A stretch of 11,780 bases of DNA, from assembly GCA_022695795.1 (NCBI GenBank), contig MU404280.1, positions 1 through 11,780 on the forward strand. The letters run 5' to 3'. Origin of the DNA: Biscogniauxia marginata (lineage: Eukaryota > Ascomycota > Sordariomycetes > Xylariales > Xylariaceae). A program made the translations under genes and the position numbers. Positions 1 through 7,749 of the stretch are shown here, piece by piece. The notes beneath the pieces are model-generated. The model saw nothing but the letters and a program-made list of their open reading frames with translations, was not told the origin of the DNA and ran no database searches. The first letter of the stretch is position 1, and every line of letters begins with the position of its first letter.

Positions 1-100
1 TTGTATATTAAAAATTATTTAAAAAGGCTTTAAATCCATGAAAATAAACCCTACTTTTTAACCGATTTTTTAAAAAAGTAATAATAATAATATAAAAACT

Positions 101-234
101 TTAGTATTTAATCATTTTTTAGTTACTAACTAATTAACTAAGCTTTAGTCTTAGTTAGTTAAACCCCTTGACTAATACTAGTTAGTTAGTAACTAAAAAA
201 TGACTAATTACTAATGACTAAATTCACAACCCTG
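101..234 (+). mobile_element. Degraded MITE-like element with hAT-like right end (copy 1)
   Basis: The right end, TCACAACCCTG at 224-234, is identical to the right end of the element at 11567-11772. Inside lies an exact 19-bp inverted repeat: 115-133 (TTTTTTAGTTACTAACTAA) pairs with 182-200. An imperfect extension continues outward, with 101-114 against 201-214 matching at 12 of 14 positions. The core word around 161-182 (cttgactaatactagt) closely matches the core of copy 2 in the same orientation. The left terminus is not recognisable, either mutated or lost, so the true start may be nearer 81. Ends beginning CAGGG are typical of hAT-superfamily elements. At this size it can only be non-autonomous. 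Confidence 0.6.
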
Positions 235-235
235 G

Positions 236-341
236 TTTTACGTCGCTTATTAAAAATGTAGTTTATTTTTCGAAAACGAATAATTTTATTTTATAATAAA
301 AACACTTTATATATTAACATTAAAATAATTTTTATAAGTTA
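236..341. repeat. Direct repeat, copy A
   Basis: This stretch aligns base for base, almost without gaps, with 1220-1325. Shared landmarks are cttattaaaaat, tcgaaaacga and attaaaataatttttata. Most of the differences are transitions (tacgtcgctt against tatattactt, for example), as RIP produces. It begins just after the MITE-like end at 234. Copy A continues past 341 without interruption, whereas copy B is broken at the matching TA by the element at 1326. The repeat could be a short LTR or a fragment of an older transposon. There is not enough here to decide. Confidence 0.6.
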
Positions 342-1219
342 ATTATAAATATTTATAATGCTTATAAAATATTTTTTTAATATTTTTAATTTTATTTATA
401 ATATATATAAATTATAAAAACTTTTCACAAGTTATTATAAATATTTTAACTTTTTAAAACACTTAATTTATATCGAGGTCGAGAAATATATATATATATT
501 ATTCGTATAAATATAAATAATATAATAATAACTTTTTTAAATCAAAAAGAATTAATTTAATTACGCGAAATTTAATTTATATATTCGAAATAATTATTAT
601 AATAACGAAAATCTTTATAAAGCTAGCTAAAAAGTATTTTTTTATAATATAAATATAATAATAATTTATTAAACTTTATAAATAATTATTATATATTTAT
701 TTTAAAATATTAAAACGTACAAAATCGAGAAGTTAAAACTTATATAACAAATAACTAAATATATAAAATATCACGATATTTTTTTTAATAATTATTTTAA
801 TAATTATTTAAAATTAAAAAGTATATAGTTTTTTTCGTCTTTTTTTATATATTTATAAAAATGCTTTATAAAGTTTATATTAAGTTTATTTATAATTTAA
901 TTATTATTTAATATTATAATTTTACTTTTTAATAATAATAAATTATCGTAATATTACGAAACGAAATGTTTTTTTAATTATAATTATTTATGTCGTTTTA
1001 TACTTATTATTATTATATTAATTTTAATAATTATTTTAATCATAAATTTTGTTTTATTAAAATTATATTTTATAATTATATTATATTGTTTTCGTTTAAT
1101 TATTACCTTTTTTTGAGGCTTTCTCTCTTTATTATTAATTATAATGTTATTTTTTAACTTATAAAATTACTCTTTTTTTATATTAAATAATTCTTTTATA
1201 TATAATTATTTATTTTTAA

Positions 1220-1325
1220 TTTTATATTACTTATTAAAAATATAATTTATTTCTCGAAAACGAGTAGTTTTATCTCGTAATAAAAATATTTTATATATTA
1301 ATATTAAAATAATTTTTATAAATTA
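1220..1325. repeat. Direct repeat, copy B (interrupted by a TIR element)
   Basis: This is the partner of 236-341, about 985 bp away in the same orientation. It keeps more CpG and G/C at some sites (ctcgaaaacgagtag) and less at others, so neither copy is the uniform ancestor of the other. It ends exactly at the TA (1324-1325) where the long-TIR element inserted. Weak similarity to the continuation of copy A (a shared ataaat and gcttataaaa) resumes after 1716, which supports insertion into a pre-existing repeat. Confidence 0.55.
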
Positions 1326-1714
1326 ACGTACCACACAAGCGAGTAGACGAAACAAGCTTGCGGACGAAATGGTTTCCCATATAAAATCGACTTTTTCGAA
1401 AATTCATAACTTTACGCGTAAAAATCGTAAAAATCTCGGACCTTTTTTTCTAGTTATATAATTATATACTTTAATAAAAAGTAAAATCTAAAATTATAAT
1501 AAAATATATAAACTTTTTTATATATTTTTATATATTTAATTTTCAACTTTTTCGATTTTTATTTTAAATAAATTATATAATTATATAATTAAAAAGAAGG
1601 TCCGAGATTTCTTTTAATTTTTACGTAAAAAGTTATAAATTAAAAAAAATCGATTTTATATAAAAAACTATTTTGTTTATAAACTTGTTTTATTTATTTA
1701 CTTATATAATATAT
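1326..1714. mobile_element. Long-TIR non-autonomous DNA element, copy 1 (TA-flanked)
   Basis: The element starts ACGTACCACA at 1326 and ends at 1714, with TA on both sides (1324-1325 and 1715-1716). The arms, about 1326-1480 and 1555-1714, are inverted complements of each other over about 155 bp. They share the blocks ataaaatcga and ttatataattatata. The left arm is well preserved and GC-containing. The right arm has the same sequence with G-to-A and C-to-T changes, so that the terminal gtggtacgt reads ataatatat. The AT-only core has no coding capacity. A TA target duplication and ACGTA ends are consistent with the Tc1/mariner superfamily, possibly the Fot1/pogo group. The class is inferred, since no transposase is present. 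Confidence 0.8.
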
Positions 1715-1951
1715 TATTAATTTTTATAAATCATTTTAAATATAAGCTTATAAAAAGGTATAAATCAATTTAAGAATTTTAACTTTAATTTAAATTTCGT
1801 TATTATTCATTTTATTAATTAATTAACCTTTTTATAACCACTTTTTTCTCTTTAATTTTATATTTAAACAAGTTTATTATTCTTATTTTTTAATATATAA
1901 TTTACTAGTAAATCATACTTACGAGATAATGTTTGATTAAATGTGTTTCAA

Positions 1952-2108
1952 GGGCCTATTAAATTAAATAAATAAAGCCATTAAAAGAAAGGATTTGTGG
2001 GTTGTATTAAGCGTGGTCCAAAGAATCTAGTATGGCTACACTAGATTCATTAGAATTACAACCACGTTCGTTTCTTTTTGGGTTTACTTCATTCAATTCA
2101 ACAGGCCC
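1952..2108. repeat. Foldback (palindromic) element at the left edge of the island
   Basis: The two halves of this 157-bp stretch are imperfect inverted complements. GGGCCTATTAAATTAAAT at 1952-1969 pairs with ...CAATTCAACAGGCCC ending at 2108. The middle pairs ggttgta with tacaacc. The centre has a perfect 9-bp stem, GAATCTAGT at 2023-2031 against ACTAGATTC at 2040-2048, with an 8-base loop. Mismatches in the outer arm are mainly A on the left where the right arm implies G, as if one arm were RIP-touched. It may be a small MITE, but I find no convincing target duplication. A second short pair, AACAGGC near 2100 and GCCTGTT near 2125, overlaps its right end. Confidence 0.6.
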
Positions 2109-3544
2109 GAATTGCTTGCTGTGAGCCTGTTACAACCCCCCGCCCCGGGTGCTAAGGTAGTACCTAGAATGTTTAACATGGGCCTTGCTAGGTAAACATG
2201 TGACATGTGACTGGATCAAGTGGGTTTGGTTGAGCTGGCCAAGATCCATTTGTCTATGTAGTGTAGGTATATGTATAAACATATATATAGTACGTGCTTA
2301 TTATGTATTGCACACCATAGGGTTTTTTTCTTTCCTCACGAAATACTACCTAAGTAGCCTTTTGTAAAAAGTTTTCTTCTAACACCATTGTCGTAATGTA
2401 GATATTATCAGCACATTATATAGTGGTCTTTAGAGGTATGACCTTTCTAATAGGCGTTTTATTCGCTGTACACCTCCCTCTCGGAGCCGCACAAAGAAGA
2501 CTAGTGGTACTTCGTAGTACTGTTGGGACAGGTCGGGTCAAAATAGTCGTGCATACCTTACCTACTAAATATGTATCTTAGATGTAGGTGTGCTGTACCT
2601 TTATACACCTACGTAGGTAGGTGAATGCCTACGCGTATACTTACCTGCTACTCATTACCTACATGTATGCTAGCTAGTACTTGCGTCATCTCCCCCGTCC
2701 CTTGCCCCGACTTCCCCTTCTAGGTACTCTATAGCGTTTGCATATACCTATGTACATGCATAATACGCATATACACCTGGCAATATCCATCTCCCCGCCT
2801 CCTCGGTTGCATTTACCCAACAGAGGGATCTGAGGGGAGAAAATCATATCCACCCCCACCACACCTAGGTACATACACACAACACACCAACAACTCCTGC
2901 CATTGTACCTAGGGGAATGTGATTGTGATCCTAAAAGGAAAGGTGGTGGAAATTAGCATGCATCTCCAGTCTTTCTCTCTACAGGCATGTATTCTTCTCA
3001 CTGTCGCACATACTCACTGACTCGGCTCGGTTCATCTCTATCTCTCTCTTCTTGCCTTTTTTTTCTTTTTGTTTTACCCTTCACATTTCATGACCCCCCC
3101 CACCTTTATCTCCTTTATTATTGATATCTTTTTCTTGAGGGGGTTTCAAGGTTGCCTCTCCCCCGAATCGCCAAGGGAAATGATATGTACCTATGTATGT
3201 ATATAGTAGGTAGGTAGGTATTCAATCTAGTGTGTACTAAGGTAGGTAGCTGTACTAAATTACCAACCCCTGCACGATCCAATAAATTTTTTTTATCTCT
3301 CTGCCAGTCACCGCGGTGATCACTCAACCAGGAAAGCTGCACCACTTACCACACTGACACTGCTGACCGCTCGCTGACCGCCAGAAGTTGAAAAGAAATT
3401 TTCCCTATTGCAAGATTTGCATCCTCCTTCCCTACAAACAACTACAAACACCAACCACACACACTTACCACGCATTTCAGCCCCCCCCTCGCTTCTCCCA
3501 GATACGTCAAACCTCAGCACTGATAAAATTACTCGGGCCCGACC
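2109..3544 (+). promoter_or_regulatory. Non-coding upstream region, presumed promoter and 5' leader
   Basis: About 1.4 kb has no convincing gene. Short open frames occur on both strands, but none has a recognisable product and most are interrupted by low-complexity tracts. The region is rich in TACCTA/TAGGTA words, for example 2606-2623, 2866-2875, 2906-2915, 3187-3193 and a TAGG run at 3206-3220. A CT-rich tract at about 3031-3120 and a C-run at 3481-3488 resemble the pyrimidine tracts common near fungal transcription starts. A GTATGT near 3193, CTGAC words at 3352-3379 and a CCAG at 3381-3384 could form a 5'-leader intron, but the sequence cannot prove this. Promoter status is inferred from position. 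Confidence 0.5.
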
Positions 3545-5044
3545 ATGGGTAACATCATCTCCACCTTAACCGGCGGAGGAGATGCACTAGCCAAGCACGA
3601 GCGGGAAGCCATAGGGAAAAAACTGTCGGAACGCGAGGAACGCATCTCTGCCCTCGAGGACGAGGCTACCACCCTACGCAAGAAGATTGCTTCCCTCGAG
3701 CAAACCATCCTGGAACAGGCCGACAAGCATCAATCTGACCTAAAGCAGCGCTCTGAGAAGACAGATGCCCTCCAGCAGTCTGCTAGCGCACATGCTCACG
3801 AGCTAGATGAGGTCAGGGGTCAGCTCACTGGGCTAGAGGAGAAGCTCAAGGACGTCGAGCAGGCGAAGAAGTCGCTTGGACAGGAGCTCTCGGTTACAAA
3901 CCAGCACCTGGCCGAGGCCTGCGAGCAACGCCACTCCCTTGAGCAGGAGCTAGCGTCTGTCCAGCAGCAACTTGCGGATTCCGAAGCAAAACACGGTACG
4001 CTGCAGGGTGGCCATGGCAAACTCACCGAAGAACTAAATGCTGCCAAGAACGCTCTGGAGGAACAGAAGCAGGCCCTAGCCACATCGCAAGAGCATTATC
4101 AACGGCTGCAGCAATCACATGACGCTCTCAAACAGGGGTTTGACGAGGAAATTACGGCAGCCAAGAAAAGCTTGACAGAAACACAACAGAAGCTCGACGA
4201 TCTGCAGCGGGCCTATGACCAACTGACCGAAGGCTCTGACAGTGCCAAGAAAGAGGTTGCCGAGTGGCTAGAGAAATACCAAACCCTGCAGGGAGCACAC
4301 GATGGCCTTGCCGCTGAAATCGATGCCGCGAAGAAAGACGCGGCCGAACTGCAAGAGAAGCATCAGACTCTACAAGCCGCCCATGATGCTCTCGTCTCAG
4401 AATCAGAAGCTGCGAAGAAGGAGATCGTGGAGTGGCAGGAGAAGCACCAGGCTTTGCAAACGACGCACGACAGTATTGTCAAGGAATCCGAAGATAAGGT
4501 TAAGACACTCGAGCAAGTACATGAGGCAGAGCTTGAGAAAAGTCGCGCAGACGAGGAGAGGCTTGGGAAGGAACTCTCGGAGTTGAAAGATAGCTATGAG
4601 GAATTGAAGGCAGAACTAGAAAAAACTACGCAGGAGGCAGCCGGACTTCAGCGCAATTTGAAGTCTGCGGAAGAAGAGAAGACGAAATCTCAGGCACAAC
4701 TCGAAGAAGAGTTGACCGAGGTATCCCGTCTCCGGGAACAGAATGAGGAGACGCAACACAAGTTAAATAAGGCCGAGGAGGCTCTGAAAGCTGCCCAGAC
4801 CGTAAGACACCCAAACCCTCATCTAGATGGGGAAGTTCCCAAAGCTAAAATTGTTTTACAGGACAAGGATACCTTCGAGAAGAGAGTCACAGAGCTCGAA
4901 TCTGCCCAGAAACAAGAGAAGCAAGTGCAAGCTGATCTGCTGGCTAGCGTAGATCGTCTAGAGAGCGAGAATAAGGCTCTCGGGGAGGAACTAAAACAGC
5001 TGAAGGAGAAGGCTGCCAGTGCTACAACTGAGGCAGCCGCTTAG
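3545..5044 (+). CDS. Large coiled-coil protein with N-myristoylation-type start, family not recognised
   Basis: This intact 499-residue reading frame has no introns and ends in TAG. The start codon sits in a strong context (A at -3, G at +4). The first residues, MGNIIST, fit the N-myristoylation consensus (Gly2 followed by Ser6), so the product may be lipid-anchored on the cytosolic face of a membrane. I see no signal peptide or transmembrane segment. From about residue 14 to 418 it is highly charged and dominated by Glu, Lys, Gln, Ala and Leu in heptad spacing, so it should form a long coiled coil. Residues 205-316 are four tandem 28-residue (four-heptad) repeats of the AAKKxxxExxxKxxxLQxxHDxL type. 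A hinge at 421-442 carries the only prolines (423, 425, 432). A second helical stretch at about 443-490 precedes an Ala/Thr-rich tail. It has one cysteine (126) and two tryptophans (241, 297). Similarity to myosin rods, golgins or M proteins would reflect coiled-coil composition only. A scaffold or tether role is inference. Base composition near half GC contrasts sharply with both flanks. Confidence 0.88.
   Translation: MGNIISTLTGGGDALAKHEREAIGKKLSEREERISALEDEATTLRKKIASLEQTILEQADKHQSDLKQRSEKTDALQQSASAHAHELDEVRGQLTGLEEKLKDVEQAKKSLGQELSVTNQHLAEACEQRHSLEQELASVQQQLADSEAKHGTLQGGHGKLTEELNAAKNALEEQKQALATSQEHYQRLQQSHDALKQGFDEEITAAKKSLTETQQKLDDLQRAYDQLTEGSDSAKKEVAEWLEKYQTLQGAHDGLAAEIDAAKKDAAELQEKHQTLQAAHDALVSESEAAKKEIVEWQEKHQALQTTHDSIVKESEDKVKTLEQVHEAELEKSRADEERLGKELSELKDSYEELKAELEKTTQEAAGLQRNLKSAEEEKTKSQAQLEEELTEVSRLREQNEETQHKLNKAEEALKAAQTVRHPNPHLDGEVPKAKIVLQDKDTFEKRVTELESAQKQEKQVQADLLASVDRLESENKALGEELKQLKEKAASATTEAAA
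4157..4492 (+). repeat. Four tandem 84-bp repeats inside the coiled-coil gene
   Basis: Residues 205-232, 233-260, 261-288 and 289-316 align without gaps as 28-residue units. Each has A-K-K at positions 2-4, a Gln or Glu-rich middle, Leu-Gln near position 16-17, and a Tyr or His followed by Asp near position 20-21. Position 9 is Thr, Trp, Leu and Trp in turn. The DNA of the units is much more diverged than the protein pattern. This suggests an old duplication held by selection on the helix rather than a recent slippage. Confidence 0.75.
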
Positions 5045-5240
5045 TTTTCCGGGGGGGTTTTTTTCTGGGGGTTTTCAATTTTTTTACCTTGACGTCCGAA
5101 AGTGGTTGATGATGGATGAAAAGATACCAGGCGGGAACCGAACTAGGCGTTGCTATGTAGATATTTAGTGGATCACGGTGTATAATGATTACCAGTATAT
5201 ATAAGGTTGCCATAAAAGCATGAGATTGTGAGACTTTAAT
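5045..5240 (+). other. 3' flank of the coiled-coil gene, presumed 3' UTR and terminator region
   Basis: The stop codon is followed by G/T-rich runs (a G-run near 5051-5057 and a T-run near 5058-5064), then mixed sequence with normal C and G use. Possible polyadenylation-type A-rich words lie near 5214 (cataaaagc) and 5237 (ttaataag), but no strict AATAAA is visible. The normal composition stops at about 5240, where the right AT-rich block begins. No gene is present. Confidence 0.45.
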
Positions 5241-5400
5241 AAGTTGTAACGTAATTTAAGTTTTAAATTAATTAAGTACCTTTTATAAATAAAAAACTTT
5301 ATAAACTTTAACTTTAAATAAATAATTTAAATAAATAAAAAGATAAAAGTTTATATATAAAATTTATAATATATTATATAAGTAAATAAATTAAGTTTTA
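5241..5400. other. Short AT-rich stretch with an extra element-end fragment
   Basis: This is RIP-type AT-rich DNA with no coding signal. About 28 bp at 5369-5396 resembles the mutated left end of the long-TIR element that begins 30 bp later (the shared taa-atattatataag). It therefore looks like a duplicated or earlier-inserted terminus lying directly beside the complete element. Confidence 0.45.
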
Positions 5401-5836
5401 ACATATTATATAAGCAAATAAATAAAACAAGTTCGTAAATAAAATGGTTTTTTATATAAAATCGACTTTTTCGAAAATTTATAATTTTACACGTAAAAAT
5501 CGGAAAAGTCTCGAACCTTTTTTTCTAGTTATATAATTATATAGTTTAATTAAAAAAAAATTCAAAAAAATTAATATTAAAAAACATAAAAAGAAAACGC
5601 GTAAAAACTTAAATTATAACAAAACATACGGACCTTTTACGTATTTCTTTATATATTTTACTTTTTATTTTTTGAATTTTATTTTAATTAAGTTATATAA
5701 TTATATAACTAGAAAAAATGATTCGAGATTTTTCCGATTTTTACATGTAAAGTTATAAATTTTCGAAAAAGTCGATTTTATATAAGAAACTATTTCGTTC
5801 GCGAGCTTGTTTTGTTTACTCGCTTATGTGGTACGT
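5401..5836. mobile_element. Long-TIR non-autonomous DNA element, copy 2 (TA-flanked)
   Basis: This belongs to the same family as 1326-1714. It is flanked by TA at 5399-5400 and 5837-5838. The terminal inverted repeats are about 170 bp each, 5401-5570 and 5667-5836. The right end, TGTGGTACGT, is intact and its complement matches the left end of copy 1. The left end carries about a dozen transitions in its first 55 bp relative to the right arm, nearly all of them C-to-T or G-to-A on this strand. The roughly 95-bp core is longer than that of copy 1 and includes a cgcgtaaaa and a tacggacc word. There is no coding capacity. The TA duplication and ACGTA ends suggest a Tc1/mariner-type MITE, mobilised by a transposase not present here. 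Confidence 0.82.
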
Positions 5837-5949
5837 TATAGTTTTAATTATTAAAAATTATTTATATAAAGTTATAAGATTTATAAACTATATATATTAA
5901 CTTAAGAATATTAAGTGTCATTTTTAATATTTTAACTTTTTTAAAAAGT

Positions 5950-6130
5950 GATGTGGGCCGGGCCGGCGGATTATCCGGCTAGGCTAGTTTTTACCCGCAT
6001 TTTGCGTTTCGTAGCTTTCCATAAAATCAACCACTTTAAAACCCCATTCTTTTCGTTATTAGTTGGTAATAAAACATATAATGAGAGTTGCACTCTTCGT
6101 TTTTAGTTTTTTTTCGGGTTTTTATTATGA
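5950..6130. other. Short unmutated GC-containing patch in the AT-rich block
   Basis: Composition changes abruptly. The patch opens with gtgatgtgggccgggcc and carries GCCGG...CCGGC around 5961-5978, followed by sequence that keeps CpA and TpG (for example atcaaccac and gagttgcac). It has no open frame, tRNA-like fold or rRNA similarity that I can see. GC-rich subterminal DNA of this kind occurs at the ends of some fungal hAT elements, so it could be one terminus of a transposon. I found no matching inverted partner in the window, so the identity is open. Confidence 0.45.
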
Positions 6131-7571
6131 ACTTCTAAATATAATCCTTATATTTAAAGATTTTTAGTATTTATAACTAATAAATAATAAATTAAGCGTA
6201 TAATTAAAAGTTATAAAAGTTTAATTATAATATTAAAAAAAGTTAATTAATTAAGTATTAATTCTTTTTATATATTTATTTATTTTATTAAAAATTATTA
6301 ATTAAGGTTTTATTTTAATTATAATCTTAAACGATTTAAATGTTATATTAATTATATTTATAAAAAGCCGCGAATATTTATATATAAAACCTTTAAAAAG
6401 ACGTATTAATTAAATAAAGAAAAGACTTTATCGTAATTAATTAATTTATAAATTTATTATAATCGTTAAAAGTATTAATAAAACATATTAAAAACGCAAA
6501 TAATTTATAAATACTTATTATTTATTATATATTAAAACTAAATTTATTATTAGTTATTATTTTTATTATATTTCGTTTTTATATAATATTAATTACTTTA
6601 AACAAAGAATTTTTAAAATATAATTCTTTATTTATAAAAAAATTTAATAAGTTTTTATTAAGATTTCGGCTAATTAACAGGAAATTCTCGATTAAAATTC
6701 TTTTTATATTATTTTTACTTCGTATAAAATATTTATATAACGAAAAATCCTTAATAAAACCTCGACTTATAATATCGAAAGGTATTACCAAAAAAAGCGT
6801 TAAAAAGATAATAAACCTTATATTTCAAAAACTTAAAAGTAAAAATCTTTAAAAATATATTAATAATATCGAGACGTAAAAAAATACGCAAATACGATTA
6901 ATTTTTAAATTTAAATTAAAAAATAAAACTTATTAATAATATTTCGACTTATTAATCGAGGTTAAATATAATTAATTTAAATTATAAAAAAAAAAATCTC
7001 GTTATAAATTACGAAGCGAAATATAAAATTAACGTCGAAAATCAATAATTTAAAACGCTAAAAAAATAAAGTTATAATAGATTTCGTCGACCAAGTAATT
7101 AAGTTTTTTATTTAATAAGTAATAACTAATTAAATAAGCTACGAAATTATTTATATAAATATATATATAAAAACAAGAATAAAAAAAATAAGCGATCTTA
7201 AAATTAAGTCACGAATTAGTTAATTAATAAAGGATTTTTAGATAAATTAAGAGATTTTTTAAATAATTATATATTTTAAGATATAATAAATATTATTATT
7301 ATATATATAGCACGTCTTAAAAAAGAAAATAATTTTTTTAATAAGTTAAATAATATAAAAAAGATTATTATTATTATATCGACCAAAAAAGTTATTTAAA
7401 AGCTTAAATTAATTATAAAGCGATTTCGCGAAGTAATACCGGATTTAAAAGGCGCGTTATTTATATTTAAGCTTAATTAAAGCCTTTAAACCTTATTTTA
7501 TATATAAAAAATTTAATTTTTAAGCGCTTATTAGTATTTTATAAACGTATATACTTAGCTTAAATAAGGGT

Positions 7572-7655
7572 ATTAAAGTAACTATTAAGGTAACTATTAA
7601 AAAGGAAATTAAAAAAGATATTAAAATAACTACTAAAAAAGCTATTAAAATAAAT
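7572..7655 (+). repeat. 12-bp tandem repeat, seven units
   Basis: Seven consecutive 12-bp units of the form ATTAAAgTAACT run without a gap. Read in phase (att aaa gta act ...) they give seven tetrapeptides of the type I-K-x-x with no stop codon, ending in a TAA soon after. They may be a Lys-rich repeat in the former gag-side protein of the retrotransposon. They could equally be a simple minisatellite. Confidence 0.6.
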
Positions 7656-7749
7656 ATTAACTTAATTAATATCTAAGTTTTATCTATTAAAAAACTTAAA
7701 GAATTTACTTTTAATTATTTACTTTATACTAACTAAAAAACGCAAACGA

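Larger units (their letters stand above)
1..1920. other. AT-rich RIP-degraded block, left of the gene island
   Basis: The block is almost all A and T, with no open frame of useful length on either strand. The few remaining C and G bases sit mostly in CpG (for example tcg, acga), while CpA and TpG are scarce. This is the pattern expected after repeat-induced point mutation, which converts CpA to TpA in duplicated DNA. Inside it I can separate a MITE-like element, a direct repeat pair and a long-TIR element, listed individually. The stretches 342-1219 and 1717-1920 hold nothing else I can assign; they are probably remains of older transposons. The AT-rich character ends abruptly near 1920-1950. 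Confidence 0.8.

Noticed and set aside
2185..2367. 60-residue plus-strand open frame in the upstream region
   Set aside because: It has no recognisable domain and a hydrophobic, low-complexity product. It lies among simple repeats, with no splice or start context that favours it.
2686..2880. 64-residue minus-strand open frame
   Set aside because: It lies in non-coding DNA rich in TACCTA and C-runs. The product is rich in Gly, Arg and Cys without a pattern, so a chance frame is the simpler explanation.
3118..3520. Two overlapping minus-strand open frames just upstream of the gene
   Set aside because: They overlap each other and the presumed leader of the coiled-coil gene and show no domain. 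They run through the pyrimidine tracts.
3529..4814. Several antisense and out-of-frame open frames within the coiled-coil gene
   Set aside because: They are shadows of a long GC-containing gene with repetitive codons. None has a recognisable product.
5022..5213. 63-residue minus-strand open frame over the 3' flank
   Set aside because: It is short and starts in the 3' flank, overlapping the end of the sense gene. The basic C-terminal part is only the complement of G/T runs.
5950..6020. tRNA or structured RNA gene in the GC-rich patch
   Set aside because: I could find no cloverleaf with a T-loop (GTTCRA) or acceptor stem. The GCCGG pairs are short and explained by GC richness.
6579..6791. 70-residue minus-strand open frame in the transposon block
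   Set aside because: The start reads MVIPF, faintly like an RT motif. However, the rest is Asn/Lys/Ile/Phe filler expected from AT-rich DNA, and the recognisable pol remnants lie on the other strand.
7572..7655. CRISPR-like or regulatory iteron array
   Set aside because: The units are 12 bp with no spacers and sit in RIP-degraded eukaryotic transposon DNA. Neither interpretation fits.
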